This document shows positions 1 to 8,264 of a stretch of 64,000 bases of DNA, in pieces (within the stretch, counting starts at the first letter, position 1; each line of letters starts with the position of its first letter). The translations under genes and the position numbers were made by a program. The stretch lies in the NCBI GenBank assembly GCA_948602995.1, contig CAPEBR010000020.1, positions 1-64,000 of the forward strand, read 5' to 3'. Source of the DNA: an uncultured Dorea sp. (GTDB lineage Bacteria; Bacillota; Clostridia; Lachnospirales; Lachnospiraceae). The notes under the pieces are model-generated. The model searched no databases and was not told the origin of the DNA. It saw nothing but the letters and a program-made list of their open reading frames with translations.

Positions 1-655
1 TTTTCAAGAATGGTGGCGGGAATCAAGACCAAATATAAAGGAATGGTGATATTAGGTATGTGTTTATAAAAATTATTGATAAGTTTGCGAAAATAAATCA
101 ACGCATAAATAACTTCCCATTTGTTGGGAAAATTTGAAACAGAAAAATGATATAAAAATTGAATATTATTTACCTTTAGGCAGTGATTATCTTAACAGAC
201 AATCCGCTGCCTTTTTTATTTCAGCAGCTGCCAACACAGAACAGAAAGAGCGAGGTATCAAAATGATTGAAAACAAGAATGACACAAGCAGAAATTTAGA
301 AAAGGCTTTACAAGCATTGGAGCAGGCGAAACAGCGTGTAGCCTGATTCATCTATAATGTTAGAATTTTGTGAAATACTGGATGACAAAGAATCTCATTA
401 TTTCAATTCTTTTTTCAGCAGCACTATTCAGCAGCTTGCTGCTCCGTACAGTCTTTTAGTATGGAAAGGAGCTTCTGGAGTTTTAAGACAGTCATAACAG
501 ATTGTCTTTGAGCGGCCTCCCGAACCGTGAATAGTAATAGAAATATGTGTTGTGGAATGTGTTTTACTATGATAAACTAAACTACAGAAGAAATATATGG
601 CAGCAGTGTGATTTATCCGTCTGCTGCAAAGAATGAGAGAATCAGGAGGCAGGAA
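1..655. other. Gene-poor left edge
   Basis: No convincing gene fills this stretch. Frame 1 is open from base 1 to a TAA at 67-69 and could be the last 22 codons of a gene outside the window. A short ORF lies at 263-346. Bases 510-538 closely resemble one end of the inverted-repeat element described at 56607-56749. The final 12 bases hold the AGGAGG ribosome binding site (644-649) of the diguanylate cyclase gene. Confidence 0.5.
263..346 (+). CDS. Possible 27-residue peptide, unrecognised
   Basis: An ATG at 263 opens a 27-codon frame rich in Lys, Glu, Gln and Ala that would form one amphipathic helix ending in LEQAKQRVA. Upstream TTG-initiated extension to 134 is possible but has no clear ribosome binding site. 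The helix loosely recalls the N-terminus of small coiled proteins carried by conjugative elements, so it could be a truncated remnant of one, but the match is too weak to name. It may also be chance. Confidence 0.2.
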   Translation: MIENKNDTSRNLEKALQALEQAKQRVA

Positions 656-2044
656 GTGGATAAACAGACGACAGCAGAAGAGAATACAGGTACTCTTAGG
701 GGATTACGGATACAGACGCTCAGTCTGTGGATGGTTGCCGCCACACTGGTGGTATCCGTTCTGATTGGTGATGGGATCATTCATGTGATGAGGGATCACA
801 AAAAACTTGCTGAGATGACAAAGGAATACATATATGTGCAGGAGGAAGCAGAGGATCTGTTACTAGGCTCGAATTATCTGACAGATCAGGTGCGTCTTTA
901 TGCTGTTACAAAAGATCTGAGCTATGCGGAGGCATATTTTGTTGAGGCAGAGGAGACAAGAAGGAGAGACAAGGCACTGGATGCACTTGAAGAACTGATG
1001 AAAGACAGAGACGATGAGGTTCTGAAGCCCTCCAGGGAGGCTCTGGCATTATCCAATGAGCTCATGGATCTGGAGATCCATGCCATGAAGCTTGCAGCAC
1101 TGTCTGCAGATGAGTCCGGCAGTACGCTTCTGCCGCAGATCAGCGACTATCCGCTGACAGAGGAAGAATTGTCCTATACGGCTGAGGAAAAATCAGATGC
1201 TGCGGTCAGTCTTGCGTTCAGCGGAGAATATAGAGAGATGAAGCGGCAGATCGAAGGGAAAATATCAGATGTAACAGAAAGTGTTATGGCGATCTGTGAA
1301 AAGGAGCAGGCAGAAAGCGAGCAGGAGATGAAAGCCGCACTGATTCGCCAGAGTATTTACACCGTTCTGATTGTGATACTGGTAATCTTTTCTTACATTA
1401 CGATTGCAGTTCTGATCTTAAGGCCCATCCGTGTCTATGTGAACTGTATTAAGAATAATAATTTTCTGGAAATTACGGGAGCTTATGAGTTTAAATACCT
1501 TGCGGCTACTTATAACAATGTCTATGAGATGACCCTGGAGCAGCAGAATATGCTCCGGCAGAAGGCAGAGAGGGACGCATTGACCGGCCTTTTGAACCGG
1601 CAGTCATTTGAGCAGCTCAAAGAGAGGCTTCGCGATCCGGCAAAGAAGCTTGCATTTTTAATGATTGATGTTGATGTGTTTAAAGCGATCAATGATAATT
1701 ACGGACATGATGTAGGGGATCAGGCTTTAATTAAAGTTGCAAATCTTCTGGACGAAAATTTCAGGAGGGCAGATTATATCCTCAGAATCGGTGGAGACGA
1801 ATTTGCGGTTATTATGGAAAAGATGACTGTGGATAAGAAACAGATCATCCGGGATAAGATAAATACAATCAACGATATCCTTCAGCACCCTCAGGGAGAT
1901 TTCCCAAAATATTCGCTTAGTGTCGGCATCGCGTTCTCTGAGGAAGGATTTCATGAGAAACTCTTTCAGCAGACAGATACGGCGTTGTACCATACAAAGG
2001 AAAACGGCAGATGCGGCTTTACATTTTATGATGAGCTGAAGTAG
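656..2044 (+). CDS. Membrane-bound diguanylate cyclase (GGDEF)
   Basis: Predicted to make cyclic di-GMP from two GTP at the cytoplasmic face of the membrane. The 462-residue protein has a membrane segment at about 24-44, an extracytoplasmic sensor-like region of about 190 residues rich in Glu and Ala, a second membrane segment at about 235-255, and a C-terminal GGDEF domain from about 305. The signature is intact (RIGGDEF, about 377-383), as is the upstream RDALTGLLNR motif, so the enzyme should be active; no EAL domain is fused. The GTG at 656 is chosen as start because AGGAGG lies 6 bases upstream; a GTG at 608 in the same frame has no such signal. The sensor region matches no domain I can name. 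The stop codon abuts a 34-bp perfect palindrome. Confidence 0.88.
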   Translation: MDKQTTAEENTGTLRGLRIQTLSLWMVAATLVVSVLIGDGIIHVMRDHKKLAEMTKEYIYVQEEAEDLLLGSNYLTDQVRLYAVTKDLSYAEAYFVEAEETRRRDKALDALEELMKDRDDEVLKPSREALALSNELMDLEIHAMKLAALSADESGSTLLPQISDYPLTEEELSYTAEEKSDAAVSLAFSGEYREMKRQIEGKISDVTESVMAICEKEQAESEQEMKAALIRQSIYTVLIVILVIFSYITIAVLILRPIRVYVNCIKNNNFLEITGAYEFKYLAATYNNVYEMTLEQQNMLRQKAERDALTGLLNRQSFEQLKERLRDPAKKLAFLMIDVDVFKAINDNYGHDVGDQALIKVANLLDENFRRADYILRIGGDEFAVIMEKMTVDKKQIIRDKINTINDILQHPQGDFPKYSLSVGIAFSEEGFHEKLFQQTDTALYHTKENGRCGFTFYDELK

Positions 2045-2077
2045 GGGACGGGGCATTTTTAAAAATGCCCCGTCCCC
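2044..2077. repeat. GC-rich palindrome, copy 1
   Basis: A perfect 34-bp palindrome with arm GGGGACGGGGCATTTTT and no loop. Its first G is the last base of the upstream TAG stop. No T-run follows, so it is not a textbook terminator, although the RNA could fold into a stable hairpin. A 32-bp identical core recurs after ftsH at 10161-10192, and a related copy lies at the end of pyrG. Confidence 0.9.
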
Positions 2078-2079
2078 AA

Positions 2080-2107
2080 TTGTCATTTCCCGAATATTCT
2101 ATATTAG
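2080..2107 (+). promoter_or_regulatory. Candidate promoter of the subtilisin gene
   Basis: TTGTCA (2080-2085) and TATTAG (2102-2107) are separated by 16 bases, ahead of the ribosome binding site at 2128-2133. The block from the -35 box to AATATTC closely matches the promoter of the next gene at 3028-3056. Confidence 0.45.
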
Positions 2108-2140
2108 ATGTTTTTTTATGAGAATATGGAGGGAATTGAA

Positions 2141-3025
2141 ATGGATAGAGTAAAGAAAAGAGTGGGATACTGGTGTGACGGTGTGGGGATGCGTTCTGAT
2201 CAGGGGAGAGGCATACGCGTGGCCATTTTAGATACCGGGATTGCGGCACACCCGGATTTTAAAGGGCGGATTGTTTCTTTTGAGGACTGTGTGAACAGGA
2301 GAAAGCTTTTGTATGATGACAGCGGACATGGGACGCATGTGGCGGGGATTCTGGCAGGGGATGGGAGGATGTCTAAGGGTGTGCTTGCCGGAATGGCGCC
2401 GAAGGCGGAGCTCTGTATTGTGAAGGTGTTAGATGAGAAGGGGGATGGAAGGATTGATGATATTTTAAAGGGCCTGTGCTGGATCGGGGAAAATGCGGGG
2501 AGGCTTGGGATACGTGTGGTGAATATCTCTGCAGGTGCAAAGGAGGGATTTGATGAATGGAAGGAGAATCAGCTCCTTGAGGCTGTGGACCGGCTTTGGG
2601 ATATGGGCCTGGTTGTGGTTGTTTCAGCAGGGAATTACGGGCCGGGGGAGGGGACAATAGCAGTGCCTGGAACGAGCCGGAAGGTGATTACGGTAGGGGC
2701 GTTCAAGGAGGGAAAGGAGCCGGGATGCTCCGGGAATGGTCCTACGGGGGAGTGTATTGTGAAGCCGGATCTGGTGGCTCCGGGATATCAGATTATATCT
2801 TGTAATAATGTTTCGCCGAAGATAAAGAAGCCTTATGCGGTTAAGAGCGGGTCCTCCATGGCGACGCCGGTTGTATCAGGGGCAATTGCAATGCTGCTGT
2901 CCAGGTATCCGGATATGAGCAACGTGGAGATTAAGCTTAGGCTCAGGGAAACCTGTGAACGGGTTTCCGGGACAATGGCAGGAACAGGATGGGGGATGCT
3001 GCGTGTGGATAAATTATTGTTTTGA
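2141..3025 (+). CDS. Subtilisin-like S8 serine peptidase, cytoplasmic
   Basis: A compact 294-residue S8 family peptidase. The catalytic triad is visible as Asp31 (AILDTGI), His63 (SGHGTHVAGI) and Ser239 (GSSMATPVVSG), with the oxyanion Asn in VVSAGN. There is no signal peptide, prodomain or anchor, so it resembles intracellular subtilisins rather than secreted ones; the substrate is unknown. The ATG at 2141 is preferred because GGAGGG lies 7 bases upstream; an ATG at 2108 would place that ribosome binding site inside the coding region. The gene is strongly G-rich on the coding strand. It sits alone between two promoters that resemble each other. Confidence 0.88.
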   Translation: MDRVKKRVGYWCDGVGMRSDQGRGIRVAILDTGIAAHPDFKGRIVSFEDCVNRRKLLYDDSGHGTHVAGILAGDGRMSKGVLAGMAPKAELCIVKVLDEKGDGRIDDILKGLCWIGENAGRLGIRVVNISAGAKEGFDEWKENQLLEAVDRLWDMGLVVVVSAGNYGPGEGTIAVPGTSRKVITVGAFKEGKEPGCSGNGPTGECIVKPDLVAPGYQIISCNNVSPKIKKPYAVKSGSSMATPVVSGAIAMLLSRYPDMSNVEIKLRLRETCERVSGTMAGTGWGMLRVDKLLF

Positions 3026-3027
3026 GA

Positions 3028-3056
3028 TTGACATTTCCTCAAATATTCGGTATCAT
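3028..3056 (+). promoter_or_regulatory. Strong promoter for the acyl-CoA ligase gene
   Basis: TTGACA (3028-3033) and TATCAT (3051-3056) with an ideal 17-base spacer. It lies just after the subtilisin stop codon and about 50 bases upstream of the ligase ATG, so the ligase has its own transcription start. Confidence 0.7.
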
Positions 3057-3104
3057 TTACTTTAGTAGTTAGACGCGTTAAAGCGGGAAGGGAATTAAGA
3101 TAAA

Positions 3105-4739
3105 ATGCCTATTACAGATGTTTTAGAGAAAAACTGCCGGTTATACGGTGAGGACGTATGTCTTGTAGAGATTAACCCGGAGATGCCGGAGACAAGAAAG
3201 GTTACATGGAAGGAGTTTGAGCTGATTGAGCCGGTGCGTGCCTCATATTACCGTCGTGAGATCACATGGAATGTATTTAATGAGAAAGCCAACAGATTTG
3301 CCAATCTGCTTCTGGAACGCGGAATCCGAAAAGGAGACAAAGTGGGGATTCTTCTGATGAACTGCCTGGAGTGGCTGCCGATTTATTTCGGAGTATTAAA
3401 GACAGGGGCCCTTGCGGTGCCGCTTAATTTCCGGTACTCGGCAGAGGAGATTAAGTATTGTGTGGAGCTTGCCGAAGTGGATATTCTGGTATTCGGGCCA
3501 GAGTTTATCGGTCGTGTAGAGGAAGTGGCGGATGAGATCAGCAAGGGGCGTCTCCTCTATTACGTGGGAGACGGATGCCCGGGTTTTGCAGAGGATTATA
3601 CGATGCATACGGCAAATTGCTCCAGCCAGTCTCCGAAGATTGACATTAATGATGATGACTATGCAGCGATTTATTTCTCCTCAGGAACAACGGGATTTCC
3701 GAAAGCGATCTTGCATACCCATGAAGCATTGATGCACTCGGCAAAGGTAGAGCAGAATCATCATGGGCAGACAAAGGAGGATGTGTTCCTGTGTATTCCG
3801 CCTCTTTATCATACAGGTGCGAAGATGCACTGGTTCGGCAGTCTCCTGACAGGAGGTAAGGCAGTGCTTCTGAAGGGAACGAACCCGGAATTCATTCTGC
3901 GGGCAGTGTCGGAAGAGAAGTGTACGATTGTATGGCTTCTGGTGCCGTGGGCGCAGGATCTTCTTCTGGCGCTTGACAGTGGGAAGATTAATCTTGAGAT
4001 GTACCAGCTGAAGCAGTGGCGTCTGATGCATATCGGCGCACAGCCGGTGCCCCAGAGCCTGATCAGGCACTGGAAGGACTATTTTCCGGATCACAAGTAT
4101 GACACTAATTATGGACTCAGTGAATCCATTGGTCCCGGCTGTGTACATCTGGGCATGGAGAATATTCATAAGGTTGGCGCTATCGGAAAGGCGGGTTATG
4201 GCTGGAAGACAAAGATCATTGATGAAAATGGGGATCCAGTGAAGCAGGGTGAGACAGGAGAGCTTGCCGTCAAAGGCCCTGGCGTTATGGTGTGTTATTA
4301 CAATGACCCCAAGGCAACAGGGGAGGTTCTGCATGATGGGTGGCTGTATACAGGTGATATGGCCGTGGAGGACGAGGATGGATTTATCTTCCTGGTAGAC
4401 CGTAAGAAAGATGTCATCATCAGCGGCGGTGAAAATATTTATCCGGTACAGATTGAAGATTTTCTCCGTACCAGTGACTCTGTCCTGGACGTAGCCGTAA
4501 TCGGGCTTCCGGACCAGCGGCTCGGAGAGATCTCGGCGGCGATTATTTCGCTGAAGCCAGGCATGATCTGTACAGAAGAGGAGATTAACGAATTCTGCAG
4601 AAAGCTTCCGAGATATAAGCGTCCGCGAAAGATTATATTCGCAGATGTTCCGCGTAATGCAACAGGAAAGATTGAGAAGCCGAGGCTGAGAGAAATGTAC
4701 GGCGCTGCACATCTTGTAGATGCGCAGAACCGTGGATAA
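3105..4739 (+). CDS. AMP-dependent acyl-CoA synthetase/ligase
   Basis: A 544-residue member of the ANL adenylate-forming family. It would activate a carboxylic acid with ATP to an acyl-adenylate and then a CoA thioester. Visible motifs in order are the ATP-binding loop YFSSGTTGFPKA, the NYGLSES adenine-binding motif, the hinge region YTGDMAVEDEDGF...DRKKDVIISGGENIYP, and the C-terminal catalytic lysine in NATGKIEKPRLR. All key residues are intact. The substrate cannot be read from sequence; medium-chain, aromatic or bile-acid ligases are all possible, and no bile-acid operon genes are adjacent. It is monocistronic. A MITE-like element begins five bases after its stop codon. Confidence 0.85.
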   Translation: MPITDVLEKNCRLYGEDVCLVEINPEMPETRKVTWKEFELIEPVRASYYRREITWNVFNEKANRFANLLLERGIRKGDKVGILLMNCLEWLPIYFGVLKTGALAVPLNFRYSAEEIKYCVELAEVDILVFGPEFIGRVEEVADEISKGRLLYYVGDGCPGFAEDYTMHTANCSSQSPKIDINDDDYAAIYFSSGTTGFPKAILHTHEALMHSAKVEQNHHGQTKEDVFLCIPPLYHTGAKMHWFGSLLTGGKAVLLKGTNPEFILRAVSEEKCTIVWLLVPWAQDLLLALDSGKINLEMYQLKQWRLMHIGAQPVPQSLIRHWKDYFPDHKYDTNYGLSESIGPGCVHLGMENIHKVGAIGKAGYGWKTKIIDENGDPVKQGETGELAVKGPGVMVCYYNDPKATGEVLHDGWLYTGDMAVEDEDGFIFLVDRKKDVIISGGENIYPVQIEDFLRTSDSVLDVAVIGLPDQRLGEISAAIISLKPGMICTEEEINEFCRKLPRYKRPRKIIFADVPRNATGKIEKPRLREMYGAAHLVDAQNRG

Positions 4740-4743
4740 CTTC

Positions 4744-4835
4744 GTTACTATTCACGGGTCAGGAATGCGTGTAAGCTGCGCATACCGTGAGAAAGTGATT
4801 CAAGGGTAAGGGGCCTTTGGGCCGTGAATAGTAAC
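4744..4835. mobile_element. MITE-like element, complete copy A
   Basis: A 92-bp non-coding element bounded by a perfect 14-bp terminal inverted repeat, GTTACTATTCACGG at 4744-4757 and its complement at 4822-4835. The flanks share ATA(A/G)CTTC (ATAACTTC at 4736-4743, ATAGCTTC at 4836-4843), consistent with a decayed target duplication. The left interior matches the inverted right end of the copy at 56607-56749. It carries no gene. Confidence 0.7.
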
Positions 4836-4848
4836 ATAGCTTCAAGTG

Positions 4849-4880
4849 GGGACGGGGCAAAATTTATTTTGCCCCGTCCC
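4849..4880. repeat. GC-rich palindrome overlapping pyrG 3' end, copy 2
   Basis: Arms GGGACGGGGCAAAAT (4849-4863) and the complement (4866-4880) enclose a 2-base loop. The GGGACGGGGC core is the same as in the copies after the GGDEF gene and ftsH, but the central AT block differs. The palindrome encodes the last residues of pyrG (RDGAK) and its TAA stop on the minus strand. Confidence 0.85.
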
Positions 4881-6477
4881 TTGCACGCAGTGCAGCTTCA
4901 ATGAATCCTCTGAATAGCGGGTGCGGCCTGTTTGGCCGGGATTTCAGCTCTGGATGTGCCTGCGTGGCAATAAACCAGGGATGGTCTGTAAGCTCGATCA
5001 TTTCTACGATATGACCGTCCGGGGAGAGCCCGGAGAGCTTCATGCCGTGGGATACGAGGGCATCCCGGTAGTCGTTGTTTACTTCATAGCGGTGACGGTG
5101 GCGTTCTTTGATTTCTTCCTTTCCGTACAGTGCACAGGCTTTGGAAGACTTGTCCAATACACAGGGGTATGAGCCGAGCCGCAGTGTTCCGCCGATATCC
5201 TCGATTCCGATCTGCTCTGGCATGATATGGATGACTGGATGGGTGGTGCCGGGGTCAAGCTCTGCGCTGTGTGCATCGTGATAACCAAGTACATGTCTTG
5301 CAAATTCTACGATAGAGAGCTGCATTCCGAGGCAGAGCCCGAGGAAAGGGATTCCCTGTGTACGGGCATACCGGATTGCTTCCAGCTTGCCGTCAATTCC
5401 GCGGTGGCCAAAGCCTCCGGGAACAAGGATTCCGCTTACATCGCCAAGGATTTCCTGTACATTTTCTGCATTGACTGTTTCTGAATCTACCCATTTTATA
5501 TTGACAGTGGCATGGTTGTAGATGCCGCCATGCTTGAGCGCTTCTACGACACTGATGTAGGCGTCATGGAGCTGTATATATTTTCCGACCAGAGCGACAG
5601 TGACTTCTGTATTCGGATGCTGGAGATAGTCCACCATTTCCACCCAGTCACTGAGGTCAGGGTCAGGACATGGAAGGTTCAGGCATTCGCATACAACACC
5701 TGCAAGATTCTCCTTTTCCATTGCCAGGGGAGCCTCATACAGATATTCCACGTCCAGATTCTGGAGGACATGGCTGGCAGGTACATTACAGAATAAGGCG
5801 ATCTTATCCTTGATCTGAATGGTCAGGGGATATTCGGAACGGCATACGATGATGTCAGGCCACAGCCCCATACCCTGCAGTTCCTTCACGCTTGCCTGGG
5901 TCGGCTTTGTCTTCATCTCCTGGGAAGCCTTGAGGTAGGGAATCAGGGTTACATGGATTAAAATGACATTCTCCCGCCCCTTTTCATGCTGAAACTGGCG
6001 GATTGCTTCCAAAAATGGCTGACTTTCAATATCTCCTACTGTACCGCCAACCTCAATGATCGCAACTTCGGTGTTTGTGGAGGCCGGATTCCTGTGGAAG
6101 CGGGATTTGATCTCATTTGTTATATGGGGGATGACCTGCACGGTGCCGCCGCCGAAATCTCCCCGCCGTTCCTTCTGCAGGACAGACCAGTAGACCTTTC
6201 CGGTGGTGACGTTGGAATTTTTACCAAGACTCTCGTCAATAAAGCGTTCATAATGACCCAGATCCAGGTCAGTCTCAGCCCCGTCATCTGTGACAAAGAC
6301 TTCCCCGTGCTGCACAGGATTCATAGTCCCGGGATCAATATTAATATAAGGATCGAATTTCTGCATGGTAACAGTGTAGCCCCGGGCTTTCAGAAGGCGG
6401 CCTAAGGAAGCTGCCGTAATCCCCTTTCCAAGTCCTGATACAACGCCTCCGGTAACAAAGACATATTTTACTGCCAT
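4864..6477 (-). CDS. pyrG: CTP synthase
   Basis: Converts UTP to CTP using ATP and glutamine, the last step of pyrimidine nucleotide synthesis. The 537-residue protein is of normal length. The N-terminal synthetase domain shows [13 protein letters not shown] and the [17 protein letters not shown] motif; the C-terminal class I glutamine amidotransferase domain shows the nucleophile loop GLCLGMQ and the His/Glu pair in [20 protein letters not shown] lies just ahead of the ATG. It follows a DUF1846 gene with 12 bases between them, so the two are co-transcribed. The last five codons are supplied by a repeated palindrome. Confidence 0.97.
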   Translation of the reverse strand: MAVKYVFVTGGVVSGLGKGITAASLGRLLKARGYTVTMQKFDPYINIDPGTMNPVQHGEVFVTDDGAETDLDLGHYERFIDESLGKNSNVTTGKVYWSVLQKERRGDFGGGTVQVIPHITNEIKSRFHRNPASTNTEVAIIEVGGTVGDIESQPFLEAIRQFQHEKGRENVILIHVTLIPYLKASQEMKTKPTQASVKELQGMGLWPDIIVCRSEYPLTIQIKDKIALFCNVPASHVLQNLDVEYLYEAPLAMEKENLAGVVCECLNLPCPDPDLSDWVEMVDYLQHPNTEVTVALVGKYIQLHDAYISVVEALKHGGIYNHATVNIKWVDSETVNAENVQEILGDVSGILVPGGFGHRGIDGKLEAIRYARTQGIPFLGLCLGMQLSIVEFARHVLGYHDAHSAELDPGTTHPVIHIMPEQIGIEDIGGTLRLGSYPCVLDKSSKACALYGKEEIKERHRHRYEVNNDYRDALVSHGMKLSGLSPDGHIVEMIELTDHPWFIATQAHPELKSRPNRPHPLFRGFIEAALRARDGAK

Positions 6478-6489
6478 AATGTTCCTCCT

Positions 6490-7956
6490 TTATTTTTTTT
6501 CATATTTTGCTTCATATGTTGCCTGGATAGAAAGTTTCTGGAATACCTTCATGTCTACGGAACTCAGCATGACGGAAGTATGGACCTGGCAGCCCATAAG
6601 CTTCGGCAGCTGGTCGAGAGCCTTCTGTGCGTCAGGGTCTGAGGCGGCGCTGACGGACAGTGCAATGAGTACTTCGTCTGTGTGAAGCCTTGGATTCTGG
6701 CTCCCCAGGTACTGTGTCTTTAGCTTTTGTATTGGTTCGATGGCCTCCGGTGAAATGACATGCTGTTCGTGGTCAATCTGGGCAAGCTCTTTTAGGGTAT
6801 TCAAAAGAAGAGCCGCTGAAGCGCCGAGGAGCGGGGAGGTTTTCCCTGTAATAATGCGTCCGTCGTGAAGTTCAAGGGCGGCAGAGGGCCCCCCGGATTC
6901 TTTCTCCCGCTTCAGGGCAGCATCAACAACCGGACGGTCGTGGACCGTTACACCTGCCTGATTCATCAGCATCTCCAGCTTGCAGACTTCTTCGTCAGGG
7001 CATGTCCCTGTCAGAAGACGCCTGAGAGAGGTATAGTATCTCCGGATAATCTCCTGGCGGGAGGCGGCCTTGCAGATCTCATCATTGCAGATGCAGTTTC
7101 CTGCCATATTTACCCCCATGTCAGTAGGAGACTTATAGGGGCTGCTTCCGTAGATACGTTCAAAGATAGCGCTCAGCACGGGGAAGATCTCTACGTCCCG
7201 GTTGTAATTCACAGTCATTTCCCCGTATGCTTCCAGATGGAAGGGGTCTATCATATTGATGTCATTCAGGTCTGCGGTAGCAGCCTCATAGGCAAGGTTG
7301 ACCGGGTGCTTCAGCGGGATATTCCAGATGGGAAAGGTCTCAAATTTTGCATAGCCTGCATGGGTCCCCCTCTTGTGTTCATGATAGAGCTGGGACAGAC
7401 AGACAGCCATCTTTCCGCTTCCGGGTCCCGGTGCAGTGACAACGACAAGAGGGCGCGAGGTCTTTATATAGTCATTTTTTCCATAACCCTCATTACTGAC
7501 AATGACCGGAATGTTTGTCGGATAGCCGGGAATGGGATAGTGGCGGTAAACTTTGATTTTCATTTTCTCCAGGCGCTTTTTAAAGAGCCGGGCACTTTCC
7601 TGGCCGCTGTATTTTGTTATGACAACGCTGCCCACATAGAGGCCCTGTTCCCGGTAAATATCCATAAGCCGCAGGACATCGGAATCATAAGTGATTCCAA
7701 GGTCTCCTCTGATCTTGTTCCGCTCAATGTCCTCTGCATTAATTACGATTACAATCTCCGCCTGGTCAGACAGCTGCCGGAGCATGCGCAGTTTACTGTC
7801 CGGCTGAAACCCGGGAAGAACCCGTGAGGCATGGTAGTCGTCAAAAAGCTTGCCTCCAAATTCCAGGTACAGCTTATTATCAAAGTGGCTGATACGTTCT
7901 TTAATGTGTGATGACTGCATTTTAAGATATTTGTCATTATCAAATCCGGTTTTCAT
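6490..7956 (-). CDS. DUF1846 family protein
   Basis: A 488-residue cytoplasmic protein of a family widespread in Firmicutes whose biochemical role is not established. The N-terminal part (LYLEFGGKLFDDYHASRVLP) and the glycine-rich TAPGPGSGKMAVCLSQLYHE segment, which resembles a nucleotide-binding loop, are typical. The conserved YAKFETFPIWN and INMIDPFHLEAYG blocks follow. The ATG at 7956 is preferred over the one at 7974: AGGGAG sits 9 bases upstream and the product then starts MKTGFDNDKYL, as relatives do. It is the first gene of an operon with pyrG, hinting at a nucleotide-related role, which is inference only. Confidence 0.85.
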   Translation of the reverse strand: MKTGFDNDKYLKMQSSHIKERISHFDNKLYLEFGGKLFDDYHASRVLPGFQPDSKLRMLRQLSDQAEIVIVINAEDIERNKIRGDLGITYDSDVLRLMDIYREQGLYVGSVVITKYSGQESARLFKKRLEKMKIKVYRHYPIPGYPTNIPVIVSNEGYGKNDYIKTSRPLVVVTAPGPGSGKMAVCLSQLYHEHKRGTHAGYAKFETFPIWNIPLKHPVNLAYEAATADLNDINMIDPFHLEAYGEMTVNYNRDVEIFPVLSAIFERIYGSSPYKSPTDMGVNMAGNCICNDEICKAASRQEIIRRYYTSLRRLLTGTCPDEEVCKLEMLMNQAGVTVHDRPVVDAALKREKESGGPSAALELHDGRIITGKTSPLLGASAALLLNTLKELAQIDHEQHVISPEAIEPIQKLKTQYLGSQNPRLHTDEVLIALSVSAASDPDAQKALDQLPKLMGCQVHTSVMLSSVDMKVFQKLSIQATYEAKYEKK

Positions 7957-8090
7957 ATAAACGATCTCCCTCATAATGTATTTGAAATTTTAAGTATACT
8001 CACAGCCGGTGAAATCTGCCGTGGATATACAATTTTAACATCTGTTCAGAATCCTTACAGAAAGGCACAGAAACAGCATCTTAAAATAAA

Positions 8091-8120
8091 AGTATACTAC
8101 ATGAACCGGGAAATTTACAA
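8091..8120 (-). promoter_or_regulatory. Candidate promoter of the DUF1846-pyrG operon
   Basis: Read on the minus strand, TTGTAA (8120-8115) and TATACT (8096-8091) are 18 bases apart, about 135 bases upstream of the DUF1846 start. A second TATACT box at 7998-7993 lacks a good -35 partner. Confidence 0.4.
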
Positions 8121-8209
8121 CTATAACAGCAGAATTCTTAAAAATCTATAAATTGCATAAAATAAACTTGATATAAGCGTAAAAAATTCAATGGAAATCA
8201 ATGTTTTTG

Positions 8210-8238
8210 TTGATTTCCCCGGATGCTGTCCGTATAAT
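8210..8238 (+). promoter_or_regulatory. ftsH promoter
   Basis: TTGATT (8210-8215) and a perfect TATAAT (8233-8238) with a 17-base spacer. Transcription would start near 8245, leaving a leader of about 20 bases with AGGAGGAG at 8253-8260 ahead of the ATG. Confidence 0.75.
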
Positions 8239-8264
8239 ATAAGGAGTGATACAGGAGGAGAAAG

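Noticed and set aside
1727..2249. Long minus-strand open frames opposite the GGDEF gene
   Set aside because: They lie antisense to a gene with intact GGDEF motifs and lack ribosome binding sites and family features.
3681..4712. 343-codon minus-strand open frame opposite the acyl-CoA ligase
   Set aside because: The plus-strand frame carries all ANL motifs; the antisense frame has no recognisable domain and a composition expected of a shadow.
3105..4739. Acyl-CoA ligase as the bile-acid CoA ligase BaiB
   Set aside because: The ANL motifs are general and no other bile-acid-inducible gene is adjacent.
4849..4880. Repeated palindrome as an ordinary intrinsic terminator
   Set aside because: No copy is followed by a T-run in the sense needed, and one copy is partly coding; kept as a repeat with unknown role.
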